A DNA stretch of 38,642 nucleotides from Cytobacillus firmus (GTDB taxonomy: Bacteria; Bacillota; Bacilli; Bacillales; Cytobacillaceae). A model generated the notes under the pieces. That model was not told where the DNA came from and made no database searches. It was given only the letters and a program-made list of their open reading frames with translations. The first letter of the stretch is position 1, and each line of letters opens with the position of its first letter. A program made the position numbers and the translations under genes. This document shows, piece by piece, positions 15,873 through 23,230 of this stretch. The stretch lies in NCBI RefSeq assembly GCF_023715565.1, contig NZ_JAMBOJ010000046.1:1-38642 (forward strand). The letters run 5' to 3'.

Positions 15873-16016
15873 ATGATGCCAACTGTAAAATGTCCGGGCT
15901 GTCGGGCAGAAAAAGAAATTGATTCTGTATTAACTGCACAATCAAATCAAAATGTTATTTTTCATTGTCCTGACTGCGGCTATGAAGTCAAAGACATTCA
16001 AACCAGTAAAGGATAA
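15873..16016 (+). CDS. small zinc-ribbon protein
   Basis: A 47-residue protein with two zinc-knuckle pairs, C-P-G-C (7-10) and C-P-D-C (32-35), separated by 21 residues. This fits a single zinc ribbon. Two adjacent ATG codons (15873 and 15876) follow GAGGTGAAG, and either may be used. It is about 70 bases before darB on the same strand without an obvious terminator, so the two may be co-transcribed. It is not AbbA, which sits near this position in B. subtilis but has no cysteine pairs. Function unknown; such ribbons often bind RNA polymerase, rRNA or protein partners. Confidence 0.65.
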   Translation: MMPTVKCPGCRAEKEIDSVLTAQSNQNVIFHCPDCGYEVKDIQTSKG

Positions 16017-16087
16017 TAGGCGCAAAATGCTGAAGACTGTGATAAAATGGTTAAGAAGTATAACTAATTTTTGAGGAGTTTTCGGTG

Positions 16088-16534
16088 ATGATCAGTCTTC
16101 ATAGCGAGGAATTTTTAGGATTTAATATTAGTGATTTCATGATTCCTTCTGAACGGGTAGCACATGTGCAGGTTGGAAATAGCCTGGAGCATGCCCTCTT
16201 AGTACTAACGAAAAGCGGATATACAGCAATTCCTGTACTGGACCCTCAATACAAGCTGCAGGGCTTAATCAGCACACCCATTATTATGGATTCCATTCTT
16301 GGTCTCGAGCGGATTGAGTTTGAACAACTGGAGAAAAAAAGGGTTGAAGAGGCTATGAACTCAAATATTCCAAGGCTTGATTCTGAATCTTCTATCCAGC
16401 AATCGATCGCGCTATTAGTTGACCATCCATTTATTTGTGTTGAAAACAAGGAAGGCTATTTTGAGGGAATACTTACCCGCAGAACAGTATTGGATCAACT
16501 AAACAAACATATCAGACGGTTAAATAAACAATAA
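16088..16534 (+). CDS. darB: c-di-AMP-binding CBS protein DarB (YkuL/CbpB)
   Basis: A 148-residue stand-alone CBS-pair protein. Near-identity to B. subtilis YkuL is visible in V-A-H-V-Q-V-G-N-(S/N)-L-E-H-A-L-L-V-L-T-K and G-Y-T-A-I-P-V-L-D-P (CBS1), and in F-(I/V)-C-V-E-N and T-R-R-x-V-L near the end (CBS2). DarB binds c-di-AMP. In its free form it stimulates the (p)ppGpp synthetase Rel and pyruvate carboxylase, signalling low potassium. The ATG at 16088 gives the family start M-I-S-L; a GTG one codon earlier is possible. GAGGAG lies nine bases upstream. Confidence 0.93.
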   Translation: MISLHSEEFLGFNISDFMIPSERVAHVQVGNSLEHALLVLTKSGYTAIPVLDPQYKLQGLISTPIIMDSILGLERIEFEQLEKKRVEEAMNSNIPRLDSESSIQQSIALLVDHPFICVENKEGYFEGILTRRTVLDQLNKHIRRLNKQ

Positions 16535-16539
16535 AAATT

Positions 16540-16559
16540 AGCTCCCCGCAGTGGGAGCT
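16540..16559 (+). terminator. probable terminator after darB
   Basis: Stem AGCTCCC / GGGAGCT with a 6-base loop, followed by TGCTTTATTTT. The T tract is imperfect. Confidence 0.6.
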
Positions 16560-16634
16560 TGCTTTATTTTCAACTATGAGTATTCAGACGGGTTTATGGC
16601 CGAATTTTCGGATTTATTCTTGGAGGGGAAATAC

Positions 16635-18155
16635 TTGAGTCAAAATTTACATAAAATACCTCAAGGAAAGAGGAAAGTGACAAAAAAGCATTTTGTGCTG
16701 GCTTCAGTAATGCTTGCCATGTTTATGGGGGCCATTGAAGCAACCATAGTGTCAACCGCGATGCCTGCCATTGTCGGGGATTTAGGTGGATTTGCTTTAT
16801 ACAGCTGGGTGTTTTCAGCATATCTATTAATGAATGCTGTGACTGTTTTGATTTACGGCAAGCTTTCTGACTTATTTGGGCGGAAGCCCGTTTTAACGTT
16901 CGGAATTATTATCTTTTTAATTGGTTCCATTTTATGCGGTTTTGCAGAATCAATGACTGCACTGATCATTTTTAGATTAATCCAGGGTTTTGGTGCCGGA
17001 GCAGTCATGCCGATTGCAACAACCATTGTCGGGGATATTTATACAAAAGAGGAAAGGGCACAGGTGCAGGGGTATTTATCAAGCGTTTGGGGAATTTCAG
17101 CGATCATGGGCCCTGCAATCGGCGGACTGCTGGTTGAATTCGTCAGCTGGCGATATGTTTTTTGGGTTAACATTCCGCTTGGCATCATGGCTATTGCAGG
17201 TCTATGGCTTTTCCTTCATGAAAATGTGGAAAGGAAAAAACACCAGATTGATTATGCCGGAGCTGTGCTATTAACTGTTTCCATTTCATCTCTCATGTTT
17301 GTGCTTGTGGAGGGAGGAACAAATTGGGCATGGAATTCCATTGAAGCCATAAGCCTATTATCGGTCAGTGTAATTGCCTTTGTTTTATTTATCCTGCAGG
17401 AACAAAAAGCTGCAGAACCAATAATGCCTTTTAATATATGGAAGGAGAAGCCGTTATTAATTGCTAATCTGGCTTCCTTAACCACTGGTGTCATGCTTAT
17501 AGGAATTTCCAGTTTTCTGCCTGCATTTGTACAGGGAGTCATGGAAAGATCTCCGATTGTAGCCGGCTTTACACTTACTACGATGTCGATTGGATGGCCA
17601 ATTGCTTCAGCAGCGGCAGGCAAGCTGCTTTTAAAAATTGGTTTTAGAAGTACATCTGTCATAGGCGGAGTGTTTTTGATAGTGGGGAGTATTATGTTTG
17701 TTACACTCACTCCCGAAGCGGGACCCGTATGGGCAGCAGCGGGGAGCTTTCTGGTCGGAGCAGGCATGGGCTTAACCACTACAGCTTTTATTGTATCCAT
17801 TCAGAGTACAGTAGAATGGAATCAAAGGGGTATTGCCACTGCTGCCAATATGTTTATGAGAAATCTGGGCAACACTATTGGAGCAGCCTTGCTTGGCGGA
17901 ATTTTAAACAGTCAGATCAAATCTTATATACAGAAGAATGGTGAAGGCATAGACGCCAGCTTATCGTTAGATTCAGCTAATGTATTATTAAATGAAGATG
18001 CGAGAAACAGTATGGATGAGGGAATAAAGGAAATTCTGCAGAATGGCCTCACCGTTTCACTTCATTCGGTGTATTATGCAGTGCTTTTATTTGCCGTGAT
18101 AAGCTTCTTATTGGTCATTGCACTACCAAAACATGAAAAGGAAATTGCCGATTAG
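16635..18155 (+). CDS. DHA2 (EmrB/QacA) family MFS multidrug exporter
   Basis: A 506-residue protein with about 14 membrane segments, the DHA2 layout. Motif D1-like M-A-I/E-A-T-I-V-S-T-A-M-P lies in TM1. Motif A is G-K-L-S-D-L-F-G-R-K-P-V-L and antiporter motif C is G-I-S-A-I-M-G-P-A-I-G-G in TM5. These indicate a proton-coupled drug exporter; the substrates cannot be read from sequence. The open frame extends upstream into the darB terminator, but TTG 16635 is preceded by GGAGGGG at good spacing and begins the family N-terminus. Followed by a strong terminator. Confidence 0.9.
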   Translation: MSQNLHKIPQGKRKVTKKHFVLASVMLAMFMGAIEATIVSTAMPAIVGDLGGFALYSWVFSAYLLMNAVTVLIYGKLSDLFGRKPVLTFGIIIFLIGSILCGFAESMTALIIFRLIQGFGAGAVMPIATTIVGDIYTKEERAQVQGYLSSVWGISAIMGPAIGGLLVEFVSWRYVFWVNIPLGIMAIAGLWLFLHENVERKKHQIDYAGAVLLTVSISSLMFVLVEGGTNWAWNSIEAISLLSVSVIAFVLFILQEQKAAEPIMPFNIWKEKPLLIANLASLTTGVMLIGISSFLPAFVQGVMERSPIVAGFTLTTMSIGWPIASAAAGKLLLKIGFRSTSVIGGVFLIVGSIMFVTLTPEAGPVWAAAGSFLVGAGMGLTTTAFIVSIQSTVEWNQRGIATAANMFMRNLGNTIGAALLGGILNSQIKSYIQKNGEGIDASLSLDSANVLLNEDARNSMDEGIKEILQNGLTVSLHSVYYAVLLFAVISFLLVIALPKHEKEIAD

Positions 18156-18164
18156 GCGCATGTA

Positions 18165-18195
18165 AATCTCTGCATTTATAGTGCAGAGATTTTTT
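18165..18195 (+). terminator. intrinsic terminator after the DHA2 exporter
   Basis: A perfect 10-bp stem AATCTCTGCA / TGCAGAGATT with a 7-base loop, then a T run. Confidence 0.9.
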
Positions 18196-18224
18196 ATGTT
18201 TCACTCCTGGAACTTTGTATCTAA

Positions 18225-18269
18225 ATCATTATCAATGATAAAGAAATTCAAAAGTAATTAGGATATACT
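18225..18269 (+). promoter_or_regulatory. dyad and -10 upstream of ccpC
   Basis: Inverted repeat ATCATT-ATC-AATGAT (18225-18239), which resembles half of a Fur box, and a -10-like TATACT (18264-18269). Placement in the -35 region suggests an operator, perhaps for CcpC itself, which is autoregulated in B. subtilis. Confidence 0.35.
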
Positions 18270-18299
18270 ATAAGAAAAAGTTATGAAGGGAAGATGTTT

Positions 18300-19184
18300 A
18301 TGTCTTCACTTACAGAATTTCATCTTTTATCTGTGCTGGCACAGGAAATGAATATGAGGAAAGCGGCTGAGCGTTTATTTGTATCGCAGCCGGCGCTTTC
18401 ACAGCGTCTTGTGAATATTGAAAAGGAATGGGGGAACAAGCTATTCCTCCGCTCTCAAAAGGGACTGTCTCTGACACCGGCAGGAGAAATTGTTATTCAA
18501 TTCGTAAATGAAGTTCTGGTCAAAGAAGAAAAAGTAAGGGAATCAATTAGTGCCCTCAATTCGGAGATTCATGGAACGTTAAAAATTGCAGTTGCATCAA
18601 TTGTTGGACAGAATTGGCTGCCACAGGTTCTTAAAAAGTTCGTTAGCCGCTATCCCCAGGCAAAAATTTCTCTGATCACAGGCTGGAGCAGTGAAATATT
18701 AAAATCTCTTTATGATGATCAGGTTCATATTGGAATTATCAGAGGAACTCCGGATTGGAAAGGGATTAAAATCCCTTTATTTAAGGACAGTCTTTATTTG
18801 GTTGACACAGAGATTACAAGACCCGAGCAGGTTCTTGAAACAGACCGGCCATTTATTCAATTTAAGAGTGATTCAAACTATTATCAGGAAATACAGGACT
18901 GGTGGCTGCGGCAGTTCAAAACTTCTCCAAAAAGGACAATAGTAGTTGACCAAATTGAAACATGCAAGCAAATGACTTTCAATGGAATAGGGTACGCCAT
19001 TCTCCCGGCCATTACGCTGAATGGTGCAGAGAAAAATATTTTCAAGATTCCGCTGCTTGATGAAAATAATTTGCCAATTAAGCGTGATACGTGGCTCCTG
19101 GGGTACGAATCTGCCTTTCAGCTCAAGCAGGTGCAGGCATTTGTTGAGTTAATAAAGGAGCATATTGAAGAAGAAAGACAATGA
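18300..19184 (+). CDS. ccpC: LysR-type regulator CcpC (YkuM)
   Basis: A 294-residue LysR family regulator. The N-terminal winged helix has the helix-turn-helix at about 18-37 (M-R-K-A-A-E-R-L-F-V-S-Q-P-A-L-S-Q-R-L). The periplasmic-binding-like effector domain includes I-T-G-W-S-S-E-(I/M)-L-K-S-L-Y, V-H-I-G-I-I-R-G, F-I-Q-F-K-S-D-S and Q-I-E-T-C-K-Q-M, all shared with B. subtilis CcpC. CcpC represses citrate synthase and aconitase genes and responds to citrate. Of two in-frame ATGs, the second (18300) has better spacing from GAAGGGAAG. The Fur-controlled flavodoxin genes ykuNOP that follow ccpC in B. subtilis are absent here. Confidence 0.93.
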   Translation: MSSLTEFHLLSVLAQEMNMRKAAERLFVSQPALSQRLVNIEKEWGNKLFLRSQKGLSLTPAGEIVIQFVNEVLVKEEKVRESISALNSEIHGTLKIAVASIVGQNWLPQVLKKFVSRYPQAKISLITGWSSEILKSLYDDQVHIGIIRGTPDWKGIKIPLFKDSLYLVDTEITRPEQVLETDRPFIQFKSDSNYYQEIQDWWLRQFKTSPKRTIVVDQIETCKQMTFNGIGYAILPAITLNGAEKNIFKIPLLDENNLPIKRDTWLLGYESAFQLKQVQAFVELIKEHIEEERQ

Positions 19185-19285
19185 TTTTCCGTTTTCTTAT
19201 CCATAGTTATTTTTCTTGTTTTCAGTGCTTTTGTTTGTTAAAGTAATCCTAGTTGCAATGTTATACATAGAGGAGGATTTTTATT

Positions 19286-19996
19286 ATGAAAATGATGGAT
19301 GCAAATGAGATTATTTCTTTTATCCAGAACAGCACAAAATCCACACCTGTAAAAGTTTATATTAAAGGTGAATTAGAAGGAATCGACTTCGGAGCCTCTG
19401 CAAAGGCCTTTATAAACGGCAGCACCGGGGTTGTGTTTGGTGAATGGTCTGAAATTAGCCAGGCAATTGAAACAAACCAGTCAAAAATTGAAGATTATGT
19501 GATTGAAAATGACCGCAGAAACTCAGCGATTCCAATGCTTGATATGAAAAATATTAAAGCGCGCATCGAGCCGGGTGCCATCATCCGTGACCAGGTAGAA
19601 ATCGGTGATAACGCTGTAATCATGATGGGTGCTTCCATTAATATCGGATCAGTGATTGGTGAAGGTACAATGATTGACATGAATGTTGTACTTGGCGGAA
19701 GAGCTACAGTCGGAAAGAACTGTCATATTGGAGCAGGAACTGTATTGGCCGGTGTTATTGAGCCTCCTTCAGCAAAACCAGTCGTTGTAGAAGATGATGT
19801 CGTTATCGGAGCTAATGCGGTTGTACTTGAAGGTGTAACCGTCGGTAAGGGAGCTGTAGTTGCTGCAGGTGCTATTGTCATTGATGATGTGCCGCCATAT
19901 ACAGTGGTGGCAGGTACACCAGCTCGTGTGATTAAAGAGATTGATGAAAAAACGAAGTCTAAAACAGAAATTAAGCAAGAACTTCGCCAATTATAA
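19286..19996 (+). CDS. dapH: tetrahydrodipicolinate N-acetyltransferase DapH (YkuQ)
   Basis: A 236-residue protein, the same length as the B. subtilis enzyme and with nearly the same sequence as I recall it. An N-terminal alpha/beta domain (1-90) is followed by a left-handed beta-helix of hexapeptide repeats (about 95-205; [32 protein letters not shown]). The tail is [10 protein letters not shown]. It transfers acetyl from acetyl-CoA to tetrahydrodipicolinate, the first step of the acetylase branch of lysine/DAP synthesis. ATG behind GAGGAGG. A hairpin with a T run separates it from dapL, so readthrough or a second promoter is needed. Confidence 0.96.
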   Translation: MKMMDANEIISFIQNSTKSTPVKVYIKGELEGIDFGASAKAFINGSTGVVFGEWSEISQAIETNQSKIEDYVIENDRRNSAIPMLDMKNIKARIEPGAIIRDQVEIGDNAVIMMGASINIGSVIGEGTMIDMNVVLGGRATVGKNCHIGAGTVLAGVIEPPSAKPVVVEDDVVIGANAVVLEGVTVGKGAVVAAGAIVIDDVPPYTVVAGTPARVIKEIDEKTKSKTEIKQELRQL

Positions 19997-20002
19997 TAGT
20001 TT

Positions 20003-20033
20003 AAAAAGCGTGGATCTCGATCCGCGCTTTTTC
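20003..20033 (+). terminator. terminator-like hairpin between dapH and dapL
   Basis: Thirteen base pairs (20003-20015 with 20020-20032, one G-U) with loop CTCG and five T at the end of the stem. It looks like a functional intrinsic terminator in what is otherwise a two-gene operon. Confidence 0.75.
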
Positions 20034-20105
20034 TAAAGGATTAATTTAGATTGCTATTTTGTGAAGAAATATATAGGGGCATTTTTAACAAGGGGGAAGC
20101 TAGTT

Positions 20106-21230
20106 TTGGTCACAAATAATCCATTCGTTTTATTACGGCGGGAGCTGCATAAAATACCGGAGTTAGGGTTCCGTGAATTTAAAACACAGCAGTTTCTATT
20201 AGATTACCTATATTCTCTCCCTCAGGACAATTTGGAAATTAAAACTTGGAAAACGGGGATTTTTGTAAAAATCAACGGTGTGAATCCTTCCCGGATGATT
20301 GGATATCGTGCTGATATAGACGGTCTTCCTATTATTGAGGAGACAGGCCTGTCGTTCAAATCCGAGCATAGTGAGCAAATGCATGCCTGCGGACATGATT
20401 TTCATATGTCTATTGCACTCGGTCTAATAACAAAATTCACAGAAGATCGCATTAACGATGATTTACTGTTTATATTTCAGCCGGCAGAAGAAGGCCCTGG
20501 CGGGGCAGAACCCATGCTTAAATCTGACATAATGAAAGAATGGAAGCCTGATATGATATTGGCACTGCATATTGCTCCGGAATATCCTGTCGGAACCATC
20601 GCATTGAGAGAAGGCTTGCTGTTTGCAAATACGTCGGAACTTTTCATTGATTTGAAAGGAAAAGGGGGACATGCCGCATACCCGCATAATACCAATGATA
20701 TGGTCGTGGCAGCATGTACCCTGGTCAGCCAGCTTCAGTCCATCATTTCGAGGAACGTGGATCCCCTGGACAGCGCAGTCGTTACAATTGGAAAAATAAC
20801 AGGTGGCACTGTTCAAAACATCATAGCTGAAAAAGCAAGGCTTGAAGGTACCATTCGCACTTTGTCTCCAGAATCAATGAAGAAGGTAAAAAGCAGAATT
20901 CAGGCACTTGTTAAAGGCATTGAAGTTGGGTATGAATGTGAAGCTTCCATCAATTATGGCAGCATGTATCATCAGGTTTACAATGAGGAGATCTTAACAA
21001 GAGAATTTATGGAGTTTGTCCGTTCCAGTACAGACATTAATGTGGTGGAATGCCGTGAAGCCATGACAGGTGAGGACTTTGGCTATATGCTTGAAGAAAT
21101 TCCGGGGTTTATGTTTTGGCTTGGGGTCGATTCAGAATATGGACTTCATCATGCCAGGCTGAATCCAAATGAAAATGCAATTGAAACCGCAATTGAATTG
21201 ATTGCAGCATATTTAAATTATAAAGGCTAA
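20106..21230 (+). CDS. dapL: N-acetyldiaminopimelate deacetylase DapL (YkuR)
   Basis: A 374-residue M20-family metallohydrolase, the same length as B. subtilis YkuR. Metal-binding motifs are M-H-A-C-G-H-D-F-H (about 91-99) and [14 protein letters not shown]. The dimerisation domain has [10 protein letters not shown], and T-G-E-D-F-G-Y and L-H-H-A lie near the C-terminus. It removes acetate from N-acetyl-LL-DAP, the last step of the acetylase branch. The open frame begins at 20061, but the TTG at 20106 is nine bases after AAGGGGG and gives the family N-terminus, so the first 15 codons are leader. Confidence 0.95.
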   Translation: MVTNNPFVLLRRELHKIPELGFREFKTQQFLLDYLYSLPQDNLEIKTWKTGIFVKINGVNPSRMIGYRADIDGLPIIEETGLSFKSEHSEQMHACGHDFHMSIALGLITKFTEDRINDDLLFIFQPAEEGPGGAEPMLKSDIMKEWKPDMILALHIAPEYPVGTIALREGLLFANTSELFIDLKGKGGHAAYPHNTNDMVVAACTLVSQLQSIISRNVDPLDSAVVTIGKITGGTVQNIIAEKARLEGTIRTLSPESMKKVKSRIQALVKGIEVGYECEASINYGSMYHQVYNEEILTREFMEFVRSSTDINVVECREAMTGEDFGYMLEEIPGFMFWLGVDSEYGLHHARLNPNENAIETAIELIAAYLNYKG

Positions 21231-21240
21231 GGCACTATAC

Positions 21241-21288
21241 AAAGCTGATTTCAAAGATTCCAAATAGGGTCTGGGAAATCAGCTTTTT
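21241..21288 (+). terminator. intrinsic terminator after dapL
   Basis: A perfect 12-bp stem AAAGCTGATTTC / GAAATCAGCTTT, with a 22-base partly paired loop, and a T run. Confidence 0.85.
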
Positions 21289-21338
21289 GCTTGCAATTTA
21301 TACGGGCAGCATGGAGAAGCAAAATATTTGGAAAATAG

Positions 21339-21373
21339 TTGTTTGATTTCAAAAAAAGTGCAAAATCAAACAA
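21339..21373 (+). promoter_or_regulatory. 11-bp inverted repeat upstream of the ABC exporter genes
   Basis: TTGTTTGATTT (21339-21349) / AAATCAAACAA (21363-21373), perfect, with a 13-base A-rich spacer, about 90 bases before the first exporter gene. No T tract follows, so I read it as an operator or leader structure rather than a terminator. I see no confident promoter. Confidence 0.45.
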
Positions 21374-21464
21374 AAAGGGGTGGAAAAATACTTCGAAACT
21401 CGATATATTTAATATTACGTTCTAACTTTTCTAATTTTTCCGCAAATTAAAAGGGGGAATGCAG

Positions 21465-23219
21465 ATGGAGACATTTAAAAAGTTAAAGCAGTATTACTGG
21501 CCATTTAAACATTACTTTATTTGGTCCATATTTTTTCTGTTTATTGTGACAGCAATAACAGTTGTCTATCCAATGATTCTGCAGTTGACGATTGATGAAG
21601 TTGTCATTGGAGGAAATTATGGGTGGATCCCTTATTTGGCTTTAGGTTTTATTGCCATAATGGCCGTGAAGGGAGGGGCGACTTATATTCATCAGTACAC
21701 AGGTGATTTATTTGGAATCACATCGGTTTATAAGCTTAGAAATGTACTTTATGAAAAACTGCAGTTTCTGCCTTTTAGATATTATGATAATGCCAAAACA
21801 GGCGATTTAATGTCCCGGCTGACTGCAGATGTCGAGGGATTCCGGTTCTTTCTTTCATTCGGATTTTCTGAACTCATTCGTTTTGGTTTATTGATCCTTA
21901 TCAGTATGTCAGTTATGTTTTATTATTCTATTCCGCTGGCTATTGTCACACTGATTACGCTGCCCTTTCTTGCGGTAGTCACCTTTAGATTCGACAAAGC
22001 TGTACACCCCGCATTCCGGGGTGTCCGAAAATCATTCGGGCACCTGAATACAAAGGTTCAAGAGAATATAAGCGGAATTAATACTGTGAAATCATTATCC
22101 CGAGAAGATTTCGAGATTAATAAATTCAATGACTCTAACAGTGATTATAAGGATAAATATCTTTTTACATCTGATATTTGGGCCAAATATTTTCCGTTAA
22201 TGGAGTTTTTGGGCAATTTAAGTGTTGTACTGCTTCTGGCATACGGCGGTTATCTTGTTATGGCAGGCAGTTTGAAACCAGGGGAACTTGTCGCTTTTTA
22301 TAGCCTTGTCTGGTATATTATGTGGCCAATTATGAACCTGGGCTTCATCGTTAACCTATTTTCACAGTCGAAAGCCTCTGGAGAGCGGCTCATTGAGATC
22401 CTGGAAGCAGATATTGAGATTGAGGATGCTGATACATGTATAAAGGCAGAGCGTTTGCATGGTGATGTCGAATTCCGCAATGTTACACTGAGGTACTCCG
22501 AGGATGTCAATGACGCATTATCGGATATTTCATTTCATGCTGAGCCAGGAAAGGTGATTGGGTTAATCGGCTCTACAGGCTCTGGGAAAACGAGCTTAAC
22601 GCAGCTTATGACAAGATTTTACGAGCCTGTTAAAGGGGATGTAATGATTGATGGGGTAGATGTGCAGGAATACTCTCTTCAATCTCTGAGAAGAAACATC
22701 AGCTTTGTTCTTCAGGAATCTTTTTTGTTTTCTTCTTCGATTAAATCGAATATTGCATTTGGGAAGCCTGATTCAACCATGGAGGAAATTATTGAAGCTG
22801 CCAAACGTGCACAGGCTCATGAATTTATCATGGAGCTTCCTGGTCAGTACGATACTATTCTTGGCGAGAGGGGCATGGGGCTATCAGGCGGCCAGAAACA
22901 AAGGATTGCGATAGCGAGGGCAATTTGTGCAGATCCCAGCATTTTAGTTCTGGATGATGCAACAAGTGCTGTGGATATGGAAACGGAATTCCGAATACAA
23001 AAAGCTTTGAAGGAAGTAATGGCTGATCGAACTACATTTATCATTGCCCATCGGATTTCATCCCTTAAGCATGCAGATGAAATACTTGTACTTGAGAACG
23101 GGAAAGTGGCTGAGCGGGGGACACATGAAAAGCTGCTAAAAAATAATGGCCCATATCAGCGGATTTACGATATTCAGTATCAGGACCGTGATAAGGTTCT
23201 CCAATCAAATGCAGGCTAG
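21465..23219 (+). CDS. ABC exporter half-transporter, degenerate-site subunit
   Basis: A 584-residue fusion of a six-helix ABC type I exporter membrane domain (about 10-310) and an ATPase domain (about 335-575). The Walker A is G-S-T-G-S-G-K-T-S (about 369-377) and the signature L-S-G-G-Q is intact (about 473-477). Walker B is L-V-L-D-D, so the catalytic glutamate is replaced by Asp (about 498). The H-loop I-I-A-H-R is kept. With the next gene it should form a heterodimeric exporter like YknU/YknV, YfiB/YfiC or BmrC/BmrD. The position between dapL and ktrC favours YknU, but I cannot be certain. The start at ATG 21465 is better spaced from AAGGGGG than the ATG at 21459. Confidence 0.9.
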   Translation: METFKKLKQYYWPFKHYFIWSIFFLFIVTAITVVYPMILQLTIDEVVIGGNYGWIPYLALGFIAIMAVKGGATYIHQYTGDLFGITSVYKLRNVLYEKLQFLPFRYYDNAKTGDLMSRLTADVEGFRFFLSFGFSELIRFGLLILISMSVMFYYSIPLAIVTLITLPFLAVVTFRFDKAVHPAFRGVRKSFGHLNTKVQENISGINTVKSLSREDFEINKFNDSNSDYKDKYLFTSDIWAKYFPLMEFLGNLSVVLLLAYGGYLVMAGSLKPGELVAFYSLVWYIMWPIMNLGFIVNLFSQSKASGERLIEILEADIEIEDADTCIKAERLHGDVEFRNVTLRYSEDVNDALSDISFHAEPGKVIGLIGSTGSGKTSLTQLMTRFYEPVKGDVMIDGVDVQEYSLQSLRRNISFVLQESFLFSSSIKSNIAFGKPDSTMEEIIEAAKRAQAHEFIMELPGQYDTILGERGMGLSGGQKQRIAIARAICADPSILVLDDATSAVDMETEFRIQKALKEVMADRTTFIIAHRISSLKHADEILVLENGKVAERGTHEKLLKNNGPYQRIYDIQYQDRDKVLQSNAG

Positions 23220-23230
23220 GAGGGGTGTCC

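Noticed and set aside
15873..16016. AbbA (AbrB anti-repressor)
   Set aside because: The position is similar to B. subtilis, but the protein has two C-x2-C pairs and no similarity to AbbA as I recall it.
17252..17800. 182-codon open frame antisense to the DHA2 exporter
   Set aside because: It mirrors the codon pattern of the exporter gene, which has clear family motifs. It has no ribosome binding site or recognisable protein features.
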